Positions 22,326 to 29,937 of a stretch of DNA of 31,327 bases are shown here, one piece after another. The notes below the pieces were generated by a model that searched no databases, was not told the origin of the DNA, and worked only from the letters and a program-made list of their open reading frames with translations. The stretch is from an uncultured Collinsella sp. Lineage in GTDB: Bacteria > Actinomycetota > Coriobacteriia > Coriobacteriales > Coriobacteriaceae. Location: the NCBI GenBank assembly GCA_900550205.1, contig URRJ01000004.1, positions 1 through 31,327 of the forward strand, given 5' to 3'. Both the position numbers and the translations under genes were made by a program. Each line of letters opens with the position of its first letter. Position 1 is the first letter of the stretch.

Positions 22326-23459
22326 ATGCAGCATTCGAACCATCGCACCGCAGCGCTCATCGCGTCGAAGCCGGCTCGTATCATCACGAGTGCCGCGCTT
22401 GCCGTTGCGCTGACGGCCACGCCGATGCTCTCCCCCGTCGCGGCCTATGCCGCCTCGCAGGCAACGCAGGATCAGCTTTCCGCCGCCCAGAAAAAGATCG
22501 AGGACGCCACGAGCGCCTACAACGACGCCCGAACCAAGCTCGAGGATCTGCAAAAGCAGATCGACTCCAATGAGGCGAACATCGATAAGATTGAGGCCGA
22601 GCTGCCCGAGCAGCAGGCCAAGGCAAGCTCCGCCATGCGCGATCTGTATAAGTACCAGAAGGGCACCAGCCCCATCGTGAGCTTCCTGGTGAACACGCAG
22701 AGCTTGGGTGACTTTATCACCACCTGCAAATACACCAACCAGATCACCAGCTCGAGCGTCGACGAGATCGAAGAACTCAACAAGATGCAGACTGAACTCG
22801 AGCAGAACAAGACCGAACTCGATCAGGCTAAGTCTCAACTCGAGGGCGAGCAGAAAAATGCCGAGGATGCACTGGCGCAGGCTCAGCAGCTCCGCAGCGA
22901 GGCGCAGGCAAAGGCCGAGCAGGAAAATGCCGCCGAGCTGGCCAAGCTCGAGGCAGACAAGGCCGCTGCCGCCGAGAAGATCTCGGGCGAGGGTGTAAGC
23001 GGCAACAACTCCAACAGCCAGGCTAACAACGCCAACACCACCATCGACACCACGGTAAACAGCTCGAACAGCGGCAACTCCGATTACGACTCGTTCATTA
23101 ACGAGTGGACGGGCCGCATCGACAACTACCTTGCCGGCTCCCCCATGGCAGGCCAGGGCCACAACTTTGCTGTTGCCGCTTGGAACACCGGCGTCGATCC
23201 TCGCTGGTCACCCGCTATCGCCTGCATCGAAAGCAGCAAGGGCCTTTATTGTGCCGGCTCCTATAACGCCTGGGGCTGGAGCGCCCGCGGCGGCGGCTGG
23301 CGAAGCTTTGGTAGCTGGAGCGAGGGCGTCTCTGCCCACGTTGCCTACCTGGGCGCCAACTATGGCTCCACGCTTACCCCGGCAGCCGCCAAAAAATACT
23401 GCCCGCCTACGTGGCAGGACTGGTACAACAAGGTTGCTTCCCAGATGAACCGCATTTAG
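22326..23459 (+). CDS. Secreted coiled-coil protein with lysozyme-like C-terminal domain
   Basis: A 377-residue exported protein. A signal peptide of about 42 residues ends A-A-Y-A-A. Residues of about 45-225 are coiled coil rich in Ala, Glu, Gln and Lys, like the N-terminal arm of PcsB/SagA-type cell-wall hydrolases. A Ser/Asn/Thr-rich linker follows. The last 120 residues form a compact domain with A-C-I-E-S-S-K-G, whose Glu sits where lysozyme-like transglycosylases carry the catalytic acid, then Y-N-A-W-G-W-S, W-R-S-F-G-S-W and three Cys. The likely role is peptidoglycan cleavage during growth or division. The start is ATG 22326 behind AGAGGG; TTG 22311 is an alternative. No NlpC/P60 Cys-His pair is seen. 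Confidence 0.75.
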   Translation: MQHSNHRTAALIASKPARIITSAALAVALTATPMLSPVAAYAASQATQDQLSAAQKKIEDATSAYNDARTKLEDLQKQIDSNEANIDKIEAELPEQQAKASSAMRDLYKYQKGTSPIVSFLVNTQSLGDFITTCKYTNQITSSSVDEIEELNKMQTELEQNKTELDQAKSQLEGEQKNAEDALAQAQQLRSEAQAKAEQENAAELAKLEADKAAAAEKISGEGVSGNNSNSQANNANTTIDTTVNSSNSGNSDYDSFINEWTGRIDNYLAGSPMAGQGHNFAVAAWNTGVDPRWSPAIACIESSKGLYCAGSYNAWGWSARGGGWRSFGSWSEGVSAHVAYLGANYGSTLTPAAAKKYCPPTWQDWYNKVASQMNRI

Positions 23460-23478
23460 GCTCGCAAGCCTCAACTGC

Positions 23479-23502
23479 AAAGGGCCCCAAACGGGGCCCT
23501 TT
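23479..23502 (+). terminator. Terminator of the secreted hydrolase gene
   Basis: A perfect 10-bp stem (23479-23488 with 23493-23502) with loop aaac and a run of T at 23500-23504. It also lies just past the stop of the minus-strand kinase gene and could work both ways. Confidence 0.9.
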
Positions 23503-23511
23503 TTCGTATAT

Positions 23512-24927
23512 CTAGGAGACGACGCCCGTCGCGTTACCGATAACGACGACAACGCACATAACGGCAAACATAAACCCAAGCGCTTTGAACCATAATTCGA
23601 CAAAGGCGCCTCCCCGATACCGATCGAGCACGGGAAAGCGACGCCGAAGCCTGCGGCGGTCGAGCATACCAAACGTAATAAGCAGCACCAAGCCATCGAC
23701 CATAAAGAAGTACTCAAGCGCTAAAAACCACGTTGGATAGTTGCGGTTTTCACCTGTCGGCTGAAACACGGCAAAATGGCTTCCCATCAGGAGCAGCAGC
23801 GTCGTCGCATAAACGCATCCATTCCATATGCGCCCCACAGGCTCGGGAATATGCGAGAGCAGGCTTACGCACTTGGACGCCAAGGACTCGGACGCCGAGG
23901 GCGAGATGGTCGTATGCTGACCTGTAGAAGGCGAAAGCGCAGGGACAACCGGTTGCTGTACCCGATGCACTTGCGGCACCGCGGTCCGGGACACGGCAGC
24001 GACAGGAGCCGTTGTGAGCGACGACGCAGGGGCGCACAAGCCATACGCTGCGCGCGCAGCATTGCCCAACGCCTTTGCACTTGCAAAACGCTTGGCGGGA
24101 TCGAGCGCCATCGCCATGCAAGTCACATCTGCCAGCGGGACGGGAATGCCATGCGCATCGCATTGCTCGCGCATGTCGCGCCCCGGTTTGGGATCAGCCC
24201 CCGTCAGGCAAAAGAACAGCAGCGCGCCGAGCGCATAAATATCGCTACGCACGCTCGTCTGCCCAAAACCGTACTGCTCGGGCGGCGCATAGGAACGCGT
24301 GCCAAACTTAACGGTATCGGCATCGGCACCGTCACGCCAGACACGCGCGATCCCCAAATCAATAATCACCAGCGAGGAAAAGGTCATGCCGGTATCAGTC
24401 GCGTATCTCACGCCCGACACGATGATGTTCGAAGGCTTAAGATCGCGATGGATAACCGGTGCCGCCGTCTCCCCCGCCGCCGCAAAGCCGGCATGGAGCT
24501 CGCTCACCGCATCGCACAGGACGGGATATAGCACACGGGCATAATCGGGTGTCGCGCCCAGGCGCCCCACGAGCGCCTCGAGCGTCTCGCCTTCGACATA
24601 TTCCATCACCACATCGAGCTCCTCACCCGCGCGGTGGCAGTCGACAATCCGGGGTAAGTGTTCAAAACGGCGTCCGGCGTGCTGAGCCGCAAACAGACGC
24701 TCGTAGGCCCCGCCAATCTGCGCCGAAGCATCGATGCGCTTACGGACAAAGGGACCAAGCGAACCGCCGCCAGAACCCTCAAAGTACACAAGCTCGGTTG
24801 TCTCGACGTCGGAGCGCTTGAGCACGCGCTCTACGCGATAACTATCATCACGCTCGAGCGACGCCAGGTGCCCGGCGAGCGCGGCGGTTAACTCATCATC
24901 GGAATATGTTGGGCTCTGAGTATCCAT
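23512..24927 (-). CDS. Membrane Ser/Thr protein kinase
   Basis: A 471-residue Hanks-type kinase followed by membrane segments. With the start at 24927 the ATP-binding Lys is near residue 63 (V-R-K-R-I), the catalytic loop H-R-D-L-K-P-S-N begins at 160, the metal-binding motif is D-L-G (190-192) instead of D-F-G, and Y-A-P-P-E-Q-Y-G gives the activation-segment end. No classical glycine-rich loop is visible; the stretch F-E-G-S-G-G-G may replace it. A Pro/Ser/Thr-rich linker follows, then two to three hydrophobic spans near the C-terminus; no PASTA repeats. The start is uncertain, as ATGs at 24927, 24939 and 24942 all lack a strong site. Downstream of an HTH protein on the same strand. Confidence 0.87.
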   Translation of the reverse strand: MDTQSPTYSDDELTAALAGHLASLERDDSYRVERVLKRSDVETTELVYFEGSGGGSLGPFVRKRIDASAQIGGAYERLFAAQHAGRRFEHLPRIVDCHRAGEELDVVMEYVEGETLEALVGRLGATPDYARVLYPVLCDAVSELHAGFAAAGETAAPVIHRDLKPSNIIVSGVRYATDTGMTFSSLVIIDLGIARVWRDGADADTVKFGTRSYAPPEQYGFGQTSVRSDIYALGALLFFCLTGADPKPGRDMREQCDAHGIPVPLADVTCMAMALDPAKRFASAKALGNAARAAYGLCAPASSLTTAPVAAVSRTAVPQVHRVQQPVVPALSPSTGQHTTISPSASESLASKCVSLLSHIPEPVGRIWNGCVYATTLLLLMGSHFAVFQPTGENRNYPTWFLALEYFFMVDGLVLLITFGMLDRRRLRRRFPVLDRYRGGAFVELWFKALGFMFAVMCVVVVIGNATGVVS

Positions 24928-25024
24928 GGCGTCCATCATAGCGCAGGGCGCGGACACCCCATGGCATCCACGCCCTGTTCGTTCGCATAGTTGTTTCGGC
25001 AACAGCCAACTCAGCCATCGGCCG

Positions 25025-25447
25025 CTAACTCACCGTCTCCTCGCCAAAGCGATACAGTTCCTCGTTGACCTTTTGCAGGCTGCAGCCGCGATCGATACAA
25101 AAGATGACAATCGCATCGCGACGGTCCTTACAGTTGAGGACGCTTACCCCGGCAGCTGTCAGAGCGCGGTTGGTCTCCTTGAGCGTCAACGCCATCGCAA
25201 AGGCAATCTGCAGCACCTTATTACGGCTCGGGTGGCGCGCACCGGTAAAAATCTGATAACCAAAGGTCTCGTTGAGGTCGGCCATGCGCACCGCGCGCGA
25301 GCGCTCTAAGCCCTTTTCCTGCAGCAGCTGCTTAAGGTAGTCCGAAAGCGACGGGGCGGCAAAGTCGTGTTCTTTGATATAGCCATCGATGTTTGGCGCG
25401 TCGAGGAGCTCATTGAGCAACTCGTCTGTCAGCTTTTTATCGGGCAT
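25025..25447 (-). CDS. Helix-turn-helix protein linked to the kinase
   Basis: A 140-residue soluble protein. Residues of about 33-95 read as an XRE-like helix-turn-helix (L-S-D-Y-L-K-Q-L-L-Q-E-K-G-L, S-R-A-V-R-M-A-D-L-N, F-T-G-A-R-H-P-S-R-N-K-V-L), followed by a helical tail with L-N-C-K-D-R-R-D-A. From memory, small HTH proteins of this kind often stand beside bacterial Ser/Thr kinase genes; here the kinase follows after about 100 bases on the same strand. It may regulate the kinase operon or be a kinase substrate. GGGAGGTGAGG lies upstream of the ATG. DNA-binding specificity is unknown. Confidence 0.7.
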   Translation of the reverse strand: MPDKKLTDELLNELLDAPNIDGYIKEHDFAAPSLSDYLKQLLQEKGLERSRAVRMADLNETFGYQIFTGARHPSRNKVLQIAFAMALTLKETNRALTAAGVSVLNCKDRRDAIVIFCIDRGCSLQKVNEELYRFGEETVS

Positions 25448-25477
25448 ACGACCTCACCTCCCAATGCATGCAACATG

Positions 25478-25921
25478 CTAGAAACCGCTCACATCCGAGC
25501 GCTCCCAACTGGCGACCTGATCGGGAGACACCGTACCCAGCGCCTCGAACTTCCAGGAGCCGCCCGCCTTCAGATGATTGGTGTTTGCGAGAGCCGTTCC
25601 AACCTGGTTGCCATCGGCATCATACAGAACATACTCAATCTGAATGTAGCTCTTTTCCTTGTCCGTGTTATTGGTCAGCGTACCCGTGATCTTATAGGCA
25701 AACTGATTGGAGGTGTCTTCAGTCTCATCAGCAATGGTATACGGTTCTTGCGGTTCTTTTTGCTCCTCAGCCTGTTGTGTCGCCTCAGCAGGTTTTGTCG
25801 AATCACTCGCAGACGAATCGGTTGAATTGCCGCCCATAGAGCCCACGGCACCGACGACAACCAGCACCACGATGACGCCCAGGACAATCTTGCCGATCGG
25901 CTTCTTTCCCTCTTTTGCCAT
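25478..25921 (-). CDS. Membrane-anchored FxLYD-domain protein
   Basis: A 147-residue protein with a short basic N-terminus, one transmembrane helix (about residues 12-29), a Ser/Thr/Glu/Gln-rich linker (about 30-65) and an extracellular beta domain. That domain carries F-A-Y-K-I-T-G-T-L-T-N-N-T, then I-E-Y-V-L-Y-D-A-D-G-N-Q-V-G-T-A, the FxLYD pattern. Proteins of this type are surface-exposed and of unknown function. It lies 30 bases upstream of the HTH gene on the same strand, so it may belong to the kinase transcript. Its ribosome binding site GGAAGGAT lies in the 3' arm of a hairpin at 25927-25980, suggesting translational control. Confidence 0.75.
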   Translation of the reverse strand: MAKEGKKPIGKIVLGVIVVLVVVGAVGSMGGNSTDSSASDSTKPAEATQQAEEQKEPQEPYTIADETEDTSNQFAYKITGTLTNNTDKEKSYIQIEYVLYDADGNQVGTALANTNHLKAGGSWKFEALGTVSPDQVASWERSDVSGF

Positions 25922-25926
25922 TACTC

Positions 25927-25980
25927 ATCCTTCCAACGATCCGGCTACCGTGCCGGTACACAACACATCGTAGGAAGGAT
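25927..25980 (-). promoter_or_regulatory. Hairpin covering the ribosome binding site of the FxLYD gene
   Basis: Bases 25927-25940 pair with 25967-25980 (13 of 14) and the inner ccggc/gccgg (25941-25945 with 25952-25956) stacks on them; a 10-base bulge sits on one side. In the minus-strand mRNA the 3' arm contains GGAAGGAT, the Shine-Dalgarno of the gene starting at 25921, so the folded form would hide it. Confidence 0.6.
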
Positions 25981-26521
25981 TAAACTTGAATTCATTAGCT
26001 GAGAGCTAAGGTTGCCATATAGAAGAGCATGAAGCGCGTGTCCATCGCCGATGACAGCTCGAGGCTTGCCAGCATCGATTTGAACTACTGGTTCTACGGC
26101 CGCAGCGCCTTGCCTCTATTTCCGACATGGCGAACCTGCGCGGCGTGTTCCATGCGGACGACGACGTTCTCGAGCATGCCCTGCACGCTCGATGCTCGCA
26201 CGAGCTCGACAGAATCCTGGCAGATGCGGGCTGAGAACCGCCCAAGGGTCACATGGGCCCGACCACATTCAACAACCACAAGGCCATTGTGGGCGGCAAT
26301 GACACGGCCTGCGACTCAAAGTATTCGAGCACGCGATACGCCGCGACGGCAGCAAGGGGCAGGCGGGCTAGCTGACGGCCGGATGAGGCTTGGAACTGCA
26401 CCAAATAGCGCCTCCGATGGCTGCGCAGGCGTCTTTCCTGCGCTGCTGCCAGGAATGAGTGCGCCGCCCCAGCGGTGCAGGCTAGGCGTTGGGGGCGTAA
26501 TGGCGCGTAGCAAGAACCGGC
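25981..26521. other. Gene-poor, probably decayed stretch
   Basis: No convincing gene across 540 bases. A short plus-strand piece from 26029 (about 25 codons after M-K-R-V-S-I) could continue only by a frameshift near 26100 into a frame reading R-L-A-S-I-S-D-M-A-N-L-R-G, which then meets a stop at 26232 and again at 26370. That pattern suits a broken gene, but no family was recognised. A small hairpin ttagct-gag-agctaa lies at 25995-26009. Confidence 0.4.
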
Positions 26522-27073
26522 CTACCCCTCATTGAGATATTGCCTTCGGTCGGCCATGTGCTTTCCGGCGAGGGAACTTCCATGACGCAGTCCGTCCGAA
26601 ATCGTCTCTCGGAAATAGCCATCTTTCTCATCGCAGAGATTCTCGAGCTCCACCACTCGCGATGCCAAACGGTCTGAGACCTCGCGCTCTATTACGAGAT
26701 CGTCTGACAGCCGAGTGTTTTCTTCCGTCAGCCGAGTGTTTTCTTCCGTCAGCCGAGCGTTTTCTTCCGTCAGCCGAGCATTCTTTTCCAGCTGCTGATC
26801 TTTCTCATGCGAGTTGTTGGCAACGTAGGCGACAGCCCCAATGACAGCAACCGTCCCGGCGGCAATCTTCTTATGTTCTTTGACGAATTGGAAGGCTTTC
26901 GCTGCGCCCTCCTTAACGTTATCGGCAATGGCTTCCACCTTTTCTCGGGTGGCCTGCATGAGAGGCTTCTTTTCCGCATCGTCAAGCTCAAGGTCGGTTT
27001 CCGCCAGCGTTGTCTTCACGCTCTCTTCCTGCTGCTCGTCCTTGAGCTCGAACTCTTCCATTTCAGCCTCCAT
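26522..27073 (-). CDS. Coiled-coil membrane protein with heptad repeats
   Basis: A 183-residue protein with an acidic N-terminus (many Glu), a basic amphipathic stretch (about 40-70), one hydrophobic span (about 70-87, A-A-G-T-V-A-V-I-G-A-V-A-Y-V-A) and a long coiled coil from about 93 to 150. The coiled coil contains near-identical heptads A-R-L-T-E-E-N / T-R-L-T-E-E-N, matching a 21-bp DNA repeat. Leu and Asn recur at fixed heptad places, so a dimer or trimer is expected. The start is ATG 27073 behind AGAGGAAGG; a second ATG four codons on, behind GGAGG, is equally good. Function unknown; no operon partner is obvious. Confidence 0.65.
   Translation of the reverse strand: MEAEMEEFELKDEQQEESVKTTLAETDLELDDAEKKPLMQATREKVEAIADNVKEGAAKAFQFVKEHKKIAAGTVAVIGAVAYVANNSHEKDQQLEKNARLTEENARLTEENTRLTEENTRLSDDLVIEREVSDRLASRVVELENLCDEKDGYFRETISDGLRHGSSLAGKHMADRRQYLNEG
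26708..26785. repeat. 21-bp tandem repeat in the coiled-coil gene
   Basis: Three consecutive units beginning cagccgag (26708, 26729, 26750) and a partial fourth (26771) encode the seven-residue heptads. The first two units are identical; the third differs by one base. Confidence 0.85.
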
Positions 27074-27549
27074 TCCTTCCTCTTTAGCGTATTTTACCCC
27101 GTGCTTTAGGCCGATTACTCAGTTGCCAGCTGATTTGTGACCGCAGCGGATAATGCACTCGCAAGTTGACCTATGTCCTGCCAGGAGGTCCAGTGGAGTC
27201 TATTGCGGTGACGTTCATCGGCGTCACTGCGACACCGACTGGAGTGGTCGAGTCTAACTCGCGCAGCCGCGCGGTTATGGAGCTCAAGATCGACGAGTTC
27301 ACATCGAGCGAGCCTACAAACCCGAGCAGGAAATGGCCGTGGTCAGGCGCGACGTTGACGCGCTTTTGCGATGAGCTGACGTGAAGGTTGCCGATCACGG
27401 CCTGTATCCCCGTGTTACTGGCGACGGCGCTCTCGCGCCAAACGCTTGCACATTCGGATTGCCATACAACGAATGAAACTTATTGATGTGGGGCGCTGTT
27501 CATTCAGAGTCCGCCCCCCTCGCCTCATCCTCAAGAGGCTCGTCGAAGC
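27074..27549. other. Gap with one possible gene remnant
   Basis: Most of this stretch shows nothing recognisable. The exception is a minus-strand open frame from about 27470 down to a TAG at 27171-27173. It has GC-rich third positions and the text G-H-F-L-L-G-F-V-G-S-L-D-V, and reads like a real protein, but it has no good start codon or ribosome binding site (a GTG at 27398 is the best) and matches no family I know. A truncated remnant is likely. Confidence 0.3.
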
Positions 27550-27873
27550 CTACCCCACCGTGACGGATTCCCCGGTAAAGGTGCTCACAAGCAATAGGAT
27601 AAAGAAGACCAAATAACTGATGCTCAATAGGTAGGCGACGACCAAAAAGATAGTCCATCCAACATTGGTCTTGCCGTCGATACGACGTTGTTCTCGAGAA
27701 CGGAACAGCCAGACCGTCACGCCAATGGCCACAATCAGCAACACGAGTGCCGCTGCCGCCAACCCGGCAAGCGCAAACATAACGCCAATGCTCACAGCAA
27801 TAACCGGAAGCAACAACAAGCCGCATCCACACCCACCGGGGCTATACATGGCAGTCTGTCGGCGTCGCCTCAT
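27550..27873 (-). CDS. Small membrane protein, two to three spans
   Basis: A 107-residue protein: basic N-terminus (M-R-R-R-R-Q), then G-G-C-G-C-G, two adjacent hydrophobic segments at about residues 18-56, a charged loop (R-S-R-E-Q-R-R-I-D-G-K) and a third segment near the C-terminus. The start at 27873 follows GGAG by five bases; a GTG at 27903 would add ten residues without a better site. It lies 29 bases downstream of the higA antitoxin on the same strand and could be read through from that promoter. No family recognised. Confidence 0.6.
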   Translation of the reverse strand: MRRRRQTAMYSPGGCGCGLLLLPVIAVSIGVMFALAGLAAAALVLLIVAIGVTVWLFRSREQRRIDGKTNVGWTIFLVVAYLLSISYLVFFILLLVSTFTGESVTVG

Positions 27874-27902
27874 CGTCACTCCAACCTCAACATCTTTGAA
27901 CA

Positions 27903-28244
27903 CTACAATGCGATAACCTGCTGGACAGGAACGATCTTATCCAGTTCCGGTTCGATGCGCCTCTTCTCCGCCTCGAGATCAAACGCTATCTGGGCGCGCA
28001 GCCAATATCCATCCGTCAGGCCAAAGTAGCGGCAAAGGCGAAGGTCGGTGTCGGCCGTTACACGACGCCTTCCCAAGATAATCTGTCCAATGCGTTGAGC
28101 CGGAATCCCGGTCTCCTTAGCAAGGCGATATTGAGAAATGCCCATAGGGACAAGAAATTCCTCTTTGAGAAGCTCACCAGGAGTCACCGGCGGCAGCAAA
28201 TCGGACGCAGTCTCATCACTTGTGATAATCGACGATTTCGACAT
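27903..28244 (-). CDS. higA: HigA-type antitoxin
   Basis: A 113-residue XRE-family DNA-binding antitoxin. The core P-G-E-L-L-K-E-E-F-L, M-G-I-S-Q-Y-R-L-A-K-E-T-G-I-P, R-I-G-Q-I-I-L-G-R-R-R-V-T-A-D-T-D-L-R-L-C-R-Y-F-G is the standard HigA signature. The start at 28244 (M-S-K-S-S) gives a 15- to 20-residue lead before the domain; the frame extends further but inside the toxin gene. It overlaps the end of higB by 29 bases. Expected to neutralise HigB and repress the shared promoter. Confidence 0.87.
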   Translation of the reverse strand: MSKSSIITSDETASDLLPPVTPGELLKEEFLVPMGISQYRLAKETGIPAQRIGQIILGRRRVTADTDLRLCRYFGLTDGYWLRAQIAFDLEAEKRRIEPELDKIVPVQQVIAL

Positions 28245-28497
28245 TCCAAGCCATCCCCTGTCTCCACTCAAAACAGACCCGATAGCGCTCATTGACACGG
28301 ATACTATATTGACCGGCGCGATCGCCCTTCAACGCTTCAAGACGATTGCCTGGCGGAACGCGAAGATCATCAAGTGAAGCACAAACCTGCAGTTGACGAA
28401 TCTTCCTCAAGGCGACCCGCTCAAAAGAAATGAACTTCCTAATCCGCACACCCATTGCAAAGCGTTCAGTGTCTTCGTCTTTATATGATGCAATCAT
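28216..28497 (-). CDS. higB: HigB-type toxin (RelE superfamily)
   Basis: A 93-residue predicted ribosome-dependent mRNA endonuclease. Family landmarks: I-A-S-Y-K-D-E-D-T-E-R-F near the start, P-P-G-N-R-L-E-A-L-K-G-D-R-A-G-Q-Y-S-I-R-V-N-E-R-Y-R-V-C-F in the middle, and the C-terminal V-D-Y-H. Length is normal and no break is seen, so it is probably functional. Toxin-first order and overlap with the antitoxin are typical of higBA. AAGGCG stands before the ATG. A perfect -10 TATAAT lies upstream on the same strand. Confidence 0.9.
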   Translation of the reverse strand: MIASYKDEDTERFAMGVRIRKFISFERVALRKIRQLQVCASLDDLRVPPGNRLEALKGDRAGQYSIRVNERYRVCFEWRQGMAWNVEIVDYHK

Positions 28498-28508
28498 AGT
28501 ATCGCCTT

Positions 28509-28554
28509 ACGTTAATAACGTCAAACGTTTCTATAGACTTACATCTCTATTATA
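28509..28554 (-). promoter_or_regulatory. higBA promoter and half-site array
   Basis: On the minus strand TATAAT (28549-28554) is the -10; no good -35 is seen. Downstream lies ACGTTATTAACGT (28509-28521), a 6-1-6 palindrome, and an overlapping AACGT/ACGTT pair (28517-28529). The half-sites at 28509, 28517 and 28525 are 8 bases apart. This is a credible HigA operator between start site and gene. Confidence 0.5.
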
Positions 28555-28598
28555 CCGTACATCTGTTCGTGTTTTCTAGAACAAGTATCCTTCGGCAA

Positions 28599-29786
28599 TT
28601 AAGCAAGCAAAAGCAATCGTTTGTAGACATCGAGGCCCTTGAGTAGGATTTCCTCGTCAAAGAGCATGGTATCAGTATGCAGGGCACTTGTGGCATAGGC
28701 GGGGCAGCCCTCGGCGTCGCGCGGATTATCCTGACTGGCAGGAACGCCCGTACCCAGCAGGAAAAACACGCCCGGCAGATGGCGCTGGTAAAAGGCAAAA
28801 TCCTCGGCAATCAGCAGCGGCTCGTCCACGAGCTGCAACTCGGGTAGAGCAGGCGCGATCCGGGCAAACAACTCAGGGTCGTTGTCGACCGGCGGATAGC
28901 CCTCGGCAAAGTCGAGATCGTACGTGCAGCCCGTTGCAGCGCATGCCTCGTCGAGTACACGGCGCACACCCTCGCGCGCGCGGTCAAACATGTCGTCCGT
29001 AAACACACGCAGACTGCCGGCAACATGGGCCTCCCCCGCCACCGCATTGCAGACGGTACCGGCCTGCAGCAGGCCGAACTTACCAATGCAGGGTTCATCG
29101 GCACCCAACTCGTCCATCAATTCACGCTCGGCAACCAAGAACTTGGCAGCTGCCAGCGCCGCATCGTGCGATTCGTTTACGGGAACGCCGTAGGTCTTGG
29201 CGATATGGATGCTTGTCCCGTGAATGTGCACGTGCGTCTCACTCGAGCGCGCCAGCAGCGGGCCGGAACAACTCGCCAACGTGTTCGCAGGCAGATCGGG
29301 CCACACGTGAAAGCCAAAAATGCGGTCGGCCCCGTAGCGCTCGAACACACCGCTCTCGCATACCGTCTTGGCACCACCGGTCGTCTCCTCGGCAGGCTGG
29401 AACACAAAGAGCACGTTACGCTTGATGGCACCTGGCTGCTCACGAATCGTGCGATCGACTAAGGTTGCCGCTGCAAGTGCCATGGCCATGTGCCCATCGT
29501 GTCCGCAAGCGTGCATCTTTCCGGGATGCGTCGAGGCAAAGGCCGCACCCGTCGCCTCTGCGATGGGCAGCGCGTCCATATCGGCGCGAATCGCCGTGGC
29601 ATGCGCGGCGCCCGTGCCAGCGTCGAAGAAAGCACAAACACAGTTGGGGCAAGGATGGGTCACTTCACAGGCAAGCGAGGTGAGCACGCCCTCGATATAG
29701 GCTATGGTTTGAGGAAGATCGAAATCGAGCTCCGGAATGCGATGCAGGTCGCGACGATAGCGACGAAGTTCTTGGAGCTCGGTCAT
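28599..29786 (-). CDS. M20D-family amidohydrolase (N-acyl-amino-acid deacylase type)
   Basis: A 395-residue cytosolic metallopeptidase-fold hydrolase that removes acyl groups from amino acids or splits small peptides. It opens R-R-D-L-H-R-I-P-E-L-D. The metal site is A-C-G-H-D-G-H near residue 100 with the Cys ligand of M20D, then Q-P-A-E-E, and the late A-E-D-F-A-F-Y. ATG 29786 has AAAGGAT upstream; an open frame further upstream lies in the lysA control region. It diverges from a lysine-riboswitch-controlled lysA, so N-acetyl-diaminopimelate deacetylase is one candidate; general N-acyl amino acid or aminobenzoyl-glutamate hydrolases are equally possible. Confidence 0.85.
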   Translation of the reverse strand: MTELQELRRYRRDLHRIPELDFDLPQTIAYIEGVLTSLACEVTHPCPNCVCAFFDAGTGAAHATAIRADMDALPIAEATGAAFASTHPGKMHACGHDGHMAMALAAATLVDRTIREQPGAIKRNVLFVFQPAEETTGGAKTVCESGVFERYGADRIFGFHVWPDLPANTLASCSGPLLARSSETHVHIHGTSIHIAKTYGVPVNESHDAALAAAKFLVAERELMDELGADEPCIGKFGLLQAGTVCNAVAGEAHVAGSLRVFTDDMFDRAREGVRRVLDEACAATGCTYDLDFAEGYPPVDNDPELFARIAPALPELQLVDEPLLIAEDFAFYQRHLPGVFFLLGTGVPASQDNPRDAEGCPAYATSALHTDTMLFDEEILLKGLDVYKRLLLLA

Positions 29787-29817
29787 AAAGGATCCTTTCA
29801 TGGGGCATTTCCGTTCA

Positions 29818-29909
29818 CACAATATTGTGATGCAAAATTGTGACGCCCTTGTTTCTAGCATATCCCTGCATTTTTTAAACGTTATATACGAATACTCTTG
29901 TTTGGTAAA
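29818..29909 (-). promoter_or_regulatory. Promoter and possible operator of the amidohydrolase gene
   Basis: On the minus strand TTTACC (29904-29909), 17 bases, TATAAC (29881-29886) is a fair promoter. Near the gene, CACAATATTGTG (29818-29829) is a perfect palindrome and ATTGTGA recurs at 29824 and 29837, 13 bases apart. On the plus strand a weak TTGTTT (29898) and TAGGGT (29921) could serve lysA. Confidence 0.45.
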
Positions 29910-29937
29910 GTGCAACGTGGTAGGGTCGTTACCACTT

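Noticed and set aside
26029..26535. 168-codon plus-strand gene
   Set aside because: Composition and residue usage look like an off-frame reading, no family features appear, and a different frame reads better over part of it.
27166..27384. 72-codon plus-strand gene
   Set aside because: No ribosome binding site, and the opposite strand reads more like protein.
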